This document shows, in pieces, positions 6,578 through 13,059 of a stretch of DNA of 14,287 nt. The stretch lies in assembly GCA_002451275.1 (NCBI GenBank), contig DKBS01000211.1:7787-22073 (forward strand), written 5' to 3'. Both the position numbers and the translations under genes were made by a program. Every line of letters starts with the position of its first letter. Within the stretch, counting starts at the first letter, position 1. This DNA is from Planctomycetaceae bacterium UBA6894. GTDB taxonomy: Bacteria > Planctomycetota > Planctomycetia > Gemmatales > Gemmataceae. The notes under the pieces are model-generated. The model was not told the origin of the DNA, did no database searches, and saw nothing but the letters and a program-made list of their open reading frames with translations.

Positions 6578-6786
6578 GCCGGCAGGGCACCGAGGCCTCA
6601 ATCGGCTTGTTTTTCCCCGTGATGTTGGTGGCGGGGAACCTGTTCATCGTGATCAACATCCTTTTCGTGTTCGCACTGGGCTGGTGGAGCCTCCCGCTGA
6701 TCGCGGTGGAAGCCCTGGCGGGGCTGGGCGCGACACTTGTGTACCGGCTACGACACGGCAAACCGCCCGAGGAAAACCATCCGTGA
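6574..6786 (+). CDS. Small two-helix membrane protein between two permeases
   Basis: I do not recognise a named family. The 70-residue product has two hydrophobic segments, about residues 10-34 and 37-56, and a basic/acidic C-terminal tail (YRLRHGKPPEENHP) likely in the cytoplasm. Its ATG overlaps the upstream permease stop (ATGA, 6574-6577) and its stop overlaps the downstream permease start (GTGA, 6783-6786), which argues strongly that it is translated. Its first helix, IGLFFPVMLVAGN (10-22), resembles IGLFTATMLVAGN in the second permease. It could be an accessory subunit of one or both transporters, or a remnant of a duplicated permease N-terminus; the context does not decide. Confidence 0.72.
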   Translation: MSRQGTEASIGLFFPVMLVAGNLFIVINILFVFALGWWSLPLIAVEALAGLGATLVYRLRHGKPPEENHP

Positions 6787-8423
6787 GCACAAGCCAACCA
6801 GCCACAACGGCCAATCAGCACCTGACGGAGGACGGTTTCCACCGGCGCATCGGCCTGTTCACCGCCACCATGCTGGTGGCGGGCAACATGGTGGGCTCGG
6901 GCATTTTCATCGTTTCCGCGGACATGGCGCGTGATGTTGGCGGGGCAGGCTGGCTACTTGTGCTCTGGTTAATCACCGGTGTGATGACCGTGCTGGGCGG
7001 CTTGTGCTACGCGGAGCTGGCCAGCGCCATGCCCAAGGCGGGCGGGCAGTATCTCTTCCTCAAGGAGGCATTCAGCCCACTCTGGGGATTCCTGTACGGC
7101 TGGAGCGCTTTTACGGTCATCCAGTGCGGCTCGATCGCCGCGGTCGCCGTCGCGTTCACAAAATTCCTGGGCGTACTGTTCCCGGCACTTGGCACAGGGG
7201 GCGAGGCCACCCTGCTTCAGGTCCCGATGGCGATCCATATCCCGCTGCAGCTTCCCTGGATGCCCGAAGCGGTCACCATCTTCGAGCGCGAGCACTTCAC
7301 CATCTCCACCGGCCAGCTCATCGCCACGGGGGTGATCATCCTCCTGACCTTCATCAACTGCCTGGGCGTGGCCAGCGGAGCCCTGGTGCAAAACATCTTC
7401 ACGGTGGCCAAACTGTTTGCTCTGGGATTGGTGATTTGCATGGGGCTGGGTGTGGCCCTGGATTGGTCGGTGGTTCGGCAGAACCTCGACAGCGCCTGGA
7501 CACCCGCGCTCGAAACCGAAAGAGTCTCACGCACCGTGAAGCTGACAGACCTGGCGCCCACGCTGGCGTTTGTGCTCGTGGCCGGGGCGGCCATGGTGGG
7601 CTCGCTGTTCTCAGCGGACGCCTGGGCCAATGTCACCCTGACCGCCGGTGAGGTGAAAAACCCCGAGCGGAACATGCCCCTCAGCCTGGTGCTGGGGACC
7701 TGCATGGTGATTGGTCTCTACATCCTCTGCAACCTCGCCTACCTGGCGGTATTGCCCGTCCAGGGCGATCAGGCGCTCGCAGATGACCTGAAAAAACAGG
7801 CCAATGTGGAGCCGAAGGAGACCAGCAAAATCTACCGGGGCATGGCACGGGAACTGGGCATCAGCCAGGCGCAGGATGACCGAGTGGGCACCGCGGTGAT
7901 GGATGTGGCTTCCCCCGGCTGGGGCCGTGTGGTCATGGCGCTTGGGATCATGATCAGCACCTTCGGCTGCGTGAACGGCATGATTCTGGTGACTGCGCGG
8001 CTCTATTACGCCATGGCCCGAGACCGTCTCTTTTTCCGTGTCGCTGGCACCCTGAACCAGCGCGGCGTGCCTCAGGCTTCCCTCATCATGCAGGGGGTGT
8101 GGTCGATTGTTCTCGTCTTCAGCGGCACCTACAGCGAACTCTTGGACTATGTGATCTTCGCGTCGCTGCTGTTCTACGCCCTCACCGTGGCCGGACTGAT
8201 GGTGCTGCGCCGGAAGCGGCCCGACCTGCACCGTCCCTACAAGGTTCCGTTCTACCCCGTGGTGCCCATCCTGTACGGCCTGCTGTGCCTGGCCCTGATG
8301 TTCATTCTGCTGGTGGTCCGTCCCGAATACACCTGGCCCGGACTCATCCTGGTGGCGCTGGGCATCCCGGTGTACTACCTATGGAAACTGATCCCGGGCC
8401 GCGCGATCGGTCCAACCGTCTGA
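6783..8423 (+). CDS. APC-superfamily amino acid permease (second copy, divergent)
   Basis: A second inner-membrane APC-fold transporter of 546 residues, clearly not a close duplicate of the first. TM1 contains IGLFTATMLVAGNMVGSGIFIV (23-44), with the GSGIF unwound-helix motif of the family. Other landmarks are CYAELASAMPKAGGQYLFLKEAF, LTAGEVKNPERNMP and LYYAMARDRLFFR. It has two long hydrophilic stretches: one between TM3 and TM4 (HIPLQLPWMPEAVTIFE region), and one of about 50 residues after LPVQGDQALADD. Substrate is unknown. I chose the GTG at 6783 because it overlaps the stop of the small membrane gene and the codons further upstream are an out-of-frame reading of that gene. It ends the operon that begins at dtd. 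Confidence 0.88.
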   Translation: MSTSQPATTANQHLTEDGFHRRIGLFTATMLVAGNMVGSGIFIVSADMARDVGGAGWLLVLWLITGVMTVLGGLCYAELASAMPKAGGQYLFLKEAFSPLWGFLYGWSAFTVIQCGSIAAVAVAFTKFLGVLFPALGTGGEATLLQVPMAIHIPLQLPWMPEAVTIFEREHFTISTGQLIATGVIILLTFINCLGVASGALVQNIFTVAKLFALGLVICMGLGVALDWSVVRQNLDSAWTPALETERVSRTVKLTDLAPTLAFVLVAGAAMVGSLFSADAWANVTLTAGEVKNPERNMPLSLVLGTCMVIGLYILCNLAYLAVLPVQGDQALADDLKKQANVEPKETSKIYRGMARELGISQAQDDRVGTAVMDVASPGWGRVVMALGIMISTFGCVNGMILVTARLYYAMARDRLFFRVAGTLNQRGVPQASLIMQGVWSIVLVFSGTYSELLDYVIFASLLFYALTVAGLMVLRRKRPDLHRPYKVPFYPVVPILYGLLCLALMFILLVVRPEYTWPGLILVALGIPVYYLWKLIPGRAIGPTV

Positions 8424-8480
8424 ACCGGCCAAAAAAAGGCGTTTTGCAGCTGGTGATATATCTTGTCCGGGCCCCCGCCG

Positions 8481-8510
8481 TTGACAATCGCCAAGCACCC
8501 CCGGGACAAT
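8481..8510 (+). promoter_or_regulatory. Candidate sigma70-type promoter for the ExbB/pseudo-Hsp70/vWA cassette
   Basis: TTGACA (8481-8486) matches the -35 consensus fully. After 18 bp comes GACAAT (8505-8510), four of six matches to the -10 consensus. It lies in the 95-bp gap after the permease operon, just where a new operon with an unrelated theme begins. Transcription would start near 8517, so a GTG start at 8519 would be leaderless and the starts at 8534 or 8555 become attractive. Confidence 0.42.
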
Positions 8511-8518
8511 GATGCGTT

Positions 8519-9415
8519 GTGCCCACTCACACCGTGCCCGGGGGATTCCCACGCGTGTCGGTTTCATCGGTTTCAGGTTCAAGAACCGGCGCCAAGGATG
8601 GGCCCCTGTTGCTTTTGGCCATCACGCTGGTGGGGATCGTCTGCATCCCCCTGTGGCTGGGCCGTCACGGGATGGAAGACCTTTCCGAAGGCGGCAAGTG
8701 GAACAACGAGCGCCTGTCGCGTTTGCTTCTGGGCCCCGAGCAGATCATCTGCTACATGGCGTTTGTCTGGGCGCTGTTCCTGCTATTGGCGCGCTGGCTC
8801 GAGGTACGCCAGCAACGCCGGGCCTTCGCGGTGGACTGGCTGCCCACCGAGCCCGGCATCCGCATCCTGCCGGAAGACGCCTACGACCTGCTGCGCCGCA
8901 CCGAGCAGCGCATGGCGCGCCATGGCCAAAGCTTACTGGGAAACATGTTGCGCCTCGCCCTGACCAAGTTCGCGGCCAGCCGCTCCGGCCGGGATGTGGG
9001 CGAGACCGTCCGCGCCCAGGCAGAAACCGACCTGGGCCGGTATGTTTCCGGCATGGCCACCGTCCACTACCTGGCCTGGGCTCTGCCGGCGATCGGTTTT
9101 TTGGGGACGGTCCGCGGCCTGGCGAGCGCCTTGTCCTTGGGCGGACTTTCCGGGCAGGACGTCAGCGAAATCGGCAACCGGCTGAATGAGGCGACACGCC
9201 ACCTGAATGTCGCGTTTGACTGCACATTGGTCGCCTTGGGCCTGAGCGTGGTGCTGATGTTCCTGCTGCACGCGGTGCAGCGCGACCAGGAGGAGGTGGT
9301 GCTCGACTCCCAGCAGTATTGCCTCGAGTACCTGGTGACCCGCCTGTACGAATCCGAAAGCGGCGAAAGGCAGGGCGGGGGACTGCCCTGGGAATCCGCC
9401 GCCAAGACCCTCTGA
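8519..9415 (+). CDS. MotA/TolQ/ExbB-type proton-channel subunit
   Basis: Members of this family form pentameric inner-membrane channels that use the proton gradient to turn or move a partner with a single TM helix (MotB, TolR, ExbD, ZorB). Four hydrophobic segments are visible in 298 residues: about 29-46, 73-91, 181-204 and 227-250. A cytoplasmic stretch of about 90 residues separates the second and third, as in MotA. The channel signatures are LPAIGFLGTVRGL, with T197 at the conserved Thr of TM3, and VAFDCTLVALGL, with T236 at the conserved Thr of TM4. The start is uncertain: 8519, 8534 and 8555 are all GTG and none has a convincing ribosome-binding site. It opens a three-gene cassette, with the next gene 32 bp downstream. 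Which motor class it belongs to is unresolved; it is neither flagellar nor near a TonB receptor. Confidence 0.82.
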   Translation: MPTHTVPGGFPRVSVSSVSGSRTGAKDGPLLLLAITLVGIVCIPLWLGRHGMEDLSEGGKWNNERLSRLLLGPEQIICYMAFVWALFLLLARWLEVRQQRRAFAVDWLPTEPGIRILPEDAYDLLRRTEQRMARHGQSLLGNMLRLALTKFAASRSGRDVGETVRAQAETDLGRYVSGMATVHYLAWALPAIGFLGTVRGLASALSLGGLSGQDVSEIGNRLNEATRHLNVAFDCTLVALGLSVVLMFLLHAVQRDQEEVVLDSQQYCLEYLVTRLYESESGERQGGGLPWESAAKTL

Positions 9416-9447
9416 CCCGCCCGCCGCCGTTTCTCCGGGATAGATGC

Positions 9448-10677
9448 ATGCACGAGGCCGCGCTGGAACTGGATGGAAACCGCGCGCGCGTCCGTTGGAC
9501 CGCGCCCGGTCAGGTCACTGTTCCGGTGCTTACCCACTCGGGTCGTGAAAGCTGGCCGGTGCTCGTGGCCGATGGCGGAAGGACCATCCTCACCGACGAG
9601 GAAGCCCTGGAACTGGCCCGAACCGATCCTTCCAGGGTGCTGGGGGATTTCCTGCATGGTCTGGGTACCACCCGCCAGTTCACCGCCGGCAACCTCGCTC
9701 TCGACTCGGCCGAGGCACTGCGCCAGTTGCTGCAGGCGATCAAGCGCCGCCAGCCGCCGCTTGTGGAAACCGCCTTGGGTTATCCCGCCTACCTCGATGA
9801 CGCCGCCGCGACCGAAGCGGCCCGCGCGGCCGACCTGGCCGGATGGCGCGTGCAGGTTGCAGTCCCCTCGGCCCTGGCCTGGTGGGCGGCGGCCAGGGCA
9901 CTGCCAGGATTGCCTGGCAACCGTTTGGCCCTGCGCAGACGGTGGTGGCTGGTGGTGGAGGCGGACAACCACGGGGTCAGCCTCACCGGGGTGCGGGTTG
10001 AGGGCGAGCATGGCGTAGTGGCCCTGCGCCGGACCATCCGCCAACTCGGCGGTCGCGTCTGGCTCAACCGTGTGCAGGCGGGATTGGCGGACGCCGTCAT
10101 CCGCCGATGTCGCCGCGATCCCCGCGCGCTGGCCGAGACATGCCATGTGCTGGCAGCACGGGTGGGGGAGATGGCCTCCCAGGAAATCCCCTACCAGACA
10201 CCCGGCTGGGTGGAATTGACCGGGAAGGGCTGGGGTTGTCGGCTGAAGCCCACCGAGCGCGATGTGGCCCAGTGGTGCACGCCCGTGGTGGGCCAGTTGG
10301 CCCGGGAGGTTGAAAACTGGCGACCCCGACTCGATGAGCTGGGATCCCCGGGGGGCCTGGTTTTGGCGCCCGGAGCCCGGCTGCCCTCGGTGGAACGATG
10401 GGCCAGCGACTGGACGGAACGCCTGGGTGTGCCTCTGGCGTTGCCACCGGAGCAGGCCTGTTGCGACACCCTGCTATTGTGGCTGCAGGCCACCCGGCAG
10501 GGAAAAATCGCGCCCGGACTCTGGAGGCAGGCCACCGCACCCCAGTTGGCGCCGCCCATGGCACCCCCCGCCGAAGAATCGCTGCCGGAAGAGGTGGCCA
10601 GAACCAAGCGAAGCGGCTACTTCGAGGACATCAGCGATCTGAATCTAGCTGGCTTTGGCTCCGGCCCGGAGGGCTGA
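9448..10677 (+). CDS. Degenerate Hsp70/actin-fold protein (pseudo-Hsp70)
   Basis: This 409-residue protein has no obvious named family but follows the Hsp70 ATPase-domain plan in order. Residues 25-53 (PVLTHSGRESWPVLVADGGRTILTDEEA) mirror the DnaK segment after phosphate loop 1. ETALGYPAYLDDAA (107-120) mirrors VPAYFND. AGWRVQVAVPSALAWWAA (131-148) mirrors AGLEV...EPTAAA. RQLGGRVW (198-205) mirrors the GDTHLGG region. GGLVLAPGARLPSVERW (302-318) mirrors the adenosine motif. The ATP-gripping loops are missing: phosphate-1 DLGTT reads ELDGNRARV, and phosphate-2 DLGGGT reads EADNHGVSL. There is no substrate-binding domain; the tail (about 365-409) is Pro/Glu-rich. I infer a non-hydrolysing scaffold. 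The ATG at 9448 is the first sensible start after the ExbB-like gene; the upstream frame is shadow. The next gene starts 3 bp after its stop. Confidence 0.6.
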   Translation: MHEAALELDGNRARVRWTAPGQVTVPVLTHSGRESWPVLVADGGRTILTDEEALELARTDPSRVLGDFLHGLGTTRQFTAGNLALDSAEALRQLLQAIKRRQPPLVETALGYPAYLDDAAATEAARAADLAGWRVQVAVPSALAWWAAARALPGLPGNRLALRRRWWLVVEADNHGVSLTGVRVEGEHGVVALRRTIRQLGGRVWLNRVQAGLADAVIRRCRRDPRALAETCHVLAARVGEMASQEIPYQTPGWVELTGKGWGCRLKPTERDVAQWCTPVVGQLAREVENWRPRLDELGSPGGLVLAPGARLPSVERWASDWTERLGVPLALPPEQACCDTLLLWLQATRQGKIAPGLWRQATAPQLAPPMAPPAEESLPEEVARTKRSGYFEDISDLNLAGFGSGPEG

Positions 10678-10680
10678 CCC

Positions 10681-12285
10681 ATGCGACTGCGCCACAAGCT
10701 GCCGAATGTGTTCGGCCTGTACATGGTGGATGTGCTCTGCTGCTCGCTGGGCTGCGTCATTTTGCTTTGGCTGTTCAACGACTACAAAAGCACCCTGCTC
10801 AATCAGGATCTGGAGGCCAAGGGCAGGGAGCTGGCCAGGCTCACCGAGGAACAGCGCGAACGGTCCAAGGAATTGGCCACGGCCCGCGAGGCGCTCGCGC
10901 GGCGCGAGGCGGAGGCGAAAAAACTCGCCACAGAGCTGGACGACCGCCAGAAGGAGCTGGAAAAGCTGGGTGGCGACCTGTTCGCGCTGAATGACCGCCT
11001 GCGCAAGGAGCGCGCGACCCGCGATGCGCTGGAAAAAGACCTGGGGACCACCCGGGCGGCACTGAAGGCCGAGGAGGGATTGAACGCCCAGTCCCGAGCG
11101 ACCATCGCGTCCGACGCGAAGCGGATGGCCGAGTTGAAGGCCGAATTGCAAACGCGCCTGGCTCTTCTGACCGCGCGTGACCTGGAAATGGCCACCCTAC
11201 GGGTCCGGAAGGATGAGTTGGAGGAGCAAAGCAGGCTGGGCCGCGAACAAAACAAGGAGTTGGAGGCCAAGTTGGCTCTTGCTAGGGTCGAGGCGGAAAA
11301 ACGGGGCAGGGAACTTGCCGAAGGCATGGCCGCCAGGGACAAAACAGAAAAGGCGCTCACCCTCACCGCGGAAAAAATGGCCGCGCTGGAGAAGATGCTG
11401 GCAGCGGCCGACGCCGCGCGCGGCAAGTCTGAAAAATCCCGCGAGGAAACCGAACGAGCCCTTGCCAGCACCATGGCTTCGCGGGCAAAGGCGGACAAGG
11501 CCCTTGATGAGAAAATCGAGCGCATGGAAAACCTGGAGGCTTCCCTGGCCAGGGAGGCCCGTCTGCGCAAGGAGGCCGAAACGGCGCGCGTGACCCTGGA
11601 AAAGCAGCTCCAGGCCAACGCGCTGGAAATGAACAAACAAAAGAACCGCGCCGAAAGCCGTTTCGAGGGGATCGACCTCACCGGCCGGAAAGTCTGCTTC
11701 GTGGTGGACACCTCCGGCAGCATGGTTTTGTTGGATGCCAACACCCCGGCCGACCAGAAGTGGAACGAGGTGGGGCGAGTGCTGGGCCGGTTGATGGACA
11801 GCCTGCCGGAATTGGAGAGTTACCAGGTGCTGGTTTTTGCCGAGGAGGCCCGCTGGCTGTTCAACGACTCGGGTTGGCGCAAGTATGATCCCGCCAAAAG
11901 TTCCACCGAGGTGCGGGAGGCCCTGGGCCGCATCAATCCCCGGGGGGGGACCAACCTGCATCAGGCTTTTGAGATGGCTTTCAAGCTCCGTGCCGAAGGA
12001 TTGGAAACCGTCTACCTGCTTTCCGACGGGTTGCCCAACCAAGGCCCGGGCCTCACGATCACCCAGGAACGCACGCTGGCTGAAAGCCAGCGTGGCGAAA
12101 TACTCGGCCGCTACATTCGCCAGGAGTTGGCGGACAAGTGGAACCAGGCACCCAAAACCGATGCCCCGCGGCCGGTGCGCATCCACACGGTTGGTTTCTT
12201 TTACGAAAGCCCCGATCTGGGTTCGTTCCTGTGGGCCCTGGCCCGGGAGAACCGCGGTCGTTTCGTGGGGATGAGCAGCCCCTGA
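10681..12285 (+). CDS. Membrane-anchored coiled-coil protein with C-terminal vWA domain (ExbD/MotB-like anchor)
   Basis: The 534-residue product has three parts. First, a short basic N-terminus (MRLRHK) and one TM helix, about residues 13-32, with D17 near its start in MVDVLCC. A similar Asp starts the proton-relay helix of ExbD, MotB and ZorB. Second, an Ala/Glu/Lys/Arg-rich coiled coil, about 34-325, roughly 40 nm if fully extended. Third, a von Willebrand factor A domain, about 335-534, with a complete metal-ion-dependent adhesion site: DTSGSM (D343, S345, S347), T424 in GGTNLHQAF and D449 in LSDGLPNQG. By the positive-inside rule the coiled coil and vWA domain would be periplasmic. It lacks the peptidoglycan-binding OmpA domain of MotB. 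It is the last gene of the cassette, and its partner is likely the channel protein at 8519. Confidence 0.85.
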   Translation: MRLRHKLPNVFGLYMVDVLCCSLGCVILLWLFNDYKSTLLNQDLEAKGRELARLTEEQRERSKELATAREALARREAEAKKLATELDDRQKELEKLGGDLFALNDRLRKERATRDALEKDLGTTRAALKAEEGLNAQSRATIASDAKRMAELKAELQTRLALLTARDLEMATLRVRKDELEEQSRLGREQNKELEAKLALARVEAEKRGRELAEGMAARDKTEKALTLTAEKMAALEKMLAAADAARGKSEKSREETERALASTMASRAKADKALDEKIERMENLEASLAREARLRKEAETARVTLEKQLQANALEMNKQKNRAESRFEGIDLTGRKVCFVVDTSGSMVLLDANTPADQKWNEVGRVLGRLMDSLPELESYQVLVFAEEARWLFNDSGWRKYDPAKSSTEVREALGRINPRGGTNLHQAFEMAFKLRAEGLETVYLLSDGLPNQGPGLTITQERTLAESQRGEILGRYIRQELADKWNQAPKTDAPRPVRIHTVGFFYESPDLGSFLWALARENRGRFVGMSSP

Positions 12286-12299
12286 AAAACCAACTGCGC

Positions 12300-12342
12300 G
12301 CCGGGAAATGAGCCGCAAGCCCCTTGGGAAGCTCATCCCGGC
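12300..12342. terminator. Strong GC hairpin between convergent genes
   Basis: GCCGGGAAATGAGC (12300-12313) pairs with GCTCATCCCGGC (12331-12342) as a 12-bp stem with a two-base bulge and a 17-base loop. It lies 15 bp after the stop of the vWA gene and 15 bp beyond the stop of the opposing transposase-like gene, so it could end transcription from both sides. Neither side has a good T-run, so intrinsic termination is unproven; it could instead protect the 3' end of the message. Confidence 0.5.
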
Positions 12343-12356
12343 AGGCTTTGGCCCGG

Positions 12357-12872
12357 TTAACCCGATCGCTTGCCCGACTTCTTGTTGCTGTTTTTGCTGG
12401 AAGCGGACACACCATTGGAACGGTGGGTTCCGTTGGAAACACCATTGGAACGGTGGGTTCCGTTGGAAACGCCGTTGGATCGGCTGTTTTTTTTGGCCTT
12501 CTTCTTCACCCGGGGCCCGCGGGGGCGAAACTCCGACATGCGGTCAAACGGGATGGTGGCACCATCGGGCAGGTTGGCGGCGAGCACTTTGACGATTTTC
12601 GGCCAAACCTTGGCCCTCTGCAGGGCGCGTACCCGACGCCAGCAAGTCATGCCGGTACCCCACCCCAGTTCCAGGGGCAGGTCTTCCCAGGAAACCCCCA
12701 TCCGCAGCACATACAAAATGCCGCTCAAAGCCTCCCGGTGCGGCACCGGCTTGCGCCCTATGGTGGTTTTCGGGTTGGCCCGCAGGTTGGGGATCAAGGG
12801 TTCCACCATTTCCCAGACATGGCTGGGAAGATACTGGACCGCCAACCTGGCCGTCGCATCGCTTTTTGCCAT
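12357..12872 (-). CDS. IS5-family transposase N-terminal (DUF4096) protein with a repetitive tail
   Basis: The first 100 residues match the N-terminal DNA-binding region of IS5-group transposases: LPSHVWEMVEPLIP (15-28), HREALSGILYVLRMGVSWEDLP (45-66) and GMTCWRRVRALQRAKVW (74-90). The catalytic DDE domain, which should follow in the same or an overlapping frame, is absent both in the protein and in the 70 bp to the next gene. Instead residues 121-171 form a Lys/Ser/Asn-rich tail with two and a half copies of RSNGVSNGTH. No terminal inverted repeats or target duplication were seen around it. It may be a truncated insertion sequence or a domesticated DNA-binding protein. GGGA precedes the ATG at about 8 bases, so translation is possible. 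Confidence 0.75.
   Translation of the reverse strand: MAKSDATARLAVQYLPSHVWEMVEPLIPNLRANPKTTIGRKPVPHREALSGILYVLRMGVSWEDLPLELGWGTGMTCWRRVRALQRAKVWPKIVKVLAANLPDGATIPFDRMSEFRPRGPRVKKKAKKNSRSNGVSNGTHRSNGVSNGTHRSNGVSASSKNSNKKSGKRSG
12409..12482 (-). repeat. 30-bp tandem repeat in the transposase-like gene
   Basis: On the + strand a 30-bp unit beginning ACACCATTGGAACGG occupies 12409-12438 and is repeated exactly at 12439-12468. A diverged partial copy runs to about 12482. Each unit also has an internal echo (CCATTGGAA / CCGTTGGAA). On the coding strand it encodes the decapeptide RSNGVSNGTH (131-150 and on). Exact identity of the two full units points to recent expansion. Confidence 0.85.
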
Positions 12873-13059
12873 GTGATCGTCCCGCGCCCCGCTGGGTTTG
12901 GTAACAGAAAGTCAAACGAGGGCCCCAAACGGCACTTCCAATGCCGTTCAGCGCCATCTGTACAAACGAACCGCCGGGCAATTTTGGGACAAGGAAATGA
13001 AAAGTCTGGTTTTCAGGGTGCCAGAAAAACCGGATTTATTAAAAAAAACCCCACTTATT
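12873..13059. other. Intergenic region upstream of the transposase-like gene, no supported gene
   Basis: No coding sequence is supported here. It holds a perfect 7-bp stem, AACGGCA (12928-12934) and TGCCGTT (12942-12948), with a 7-base loop. At 13041-13052 an A-run followed by CCCC reads on the - strand as GGGG followed by eight T, just after the flavin transferase stop; it looks like a terminator tail, but no good GC stem precedes it. The stretch from about 12960 to 13062 is more AT-rich than the flanking genes. Confidence 0.45.

Noticed and set aside
5468..6601. Long - strand open frame of 377 codons opposite the first permease
   Set aside because: His/Gln/Asp-rich antisense reading of a hydrophobic membrane protein, a known shadow pattern.
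10803..11744. Long - strand open frame of 313 codons opposite the coiled-coil region
   Set aside because: It is the Ser/Arg/Ala-rich mirror of an Ala/Glu/Lys-rich GC-biased coiled coil, a standard artefact; the + strand has TM, coiled-coil and MIDAS evidence.
8519..12285. Assignment of the cassette as a canonical Zorya system
   Set aside because: The channel/partner logic is similar, but there is no ZorC, ZorD or ZorE gene, the partner lacks the OmpA-type peptidoglycan domain, and the coiled coil is on the other subunit.
11197..12336. Long - strand open frame of 379 codons opposite the vWA domain
   Set aside because: Low-information His/Gln/Gly-rich translation with no motif; it overlaps the well-supported vWA gene completely.
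12409..12482. Tandem repeats considered as a CRISPR array
   Set aside because: Units are directly adjacent with no unique spacers, and are in frame within a coding sequence.
13041..13052. Intrinsic terminator for the flavin transferase gene
   Set aside because: The - strand T-run is good, but I found no GC-rich stem immediately before it.
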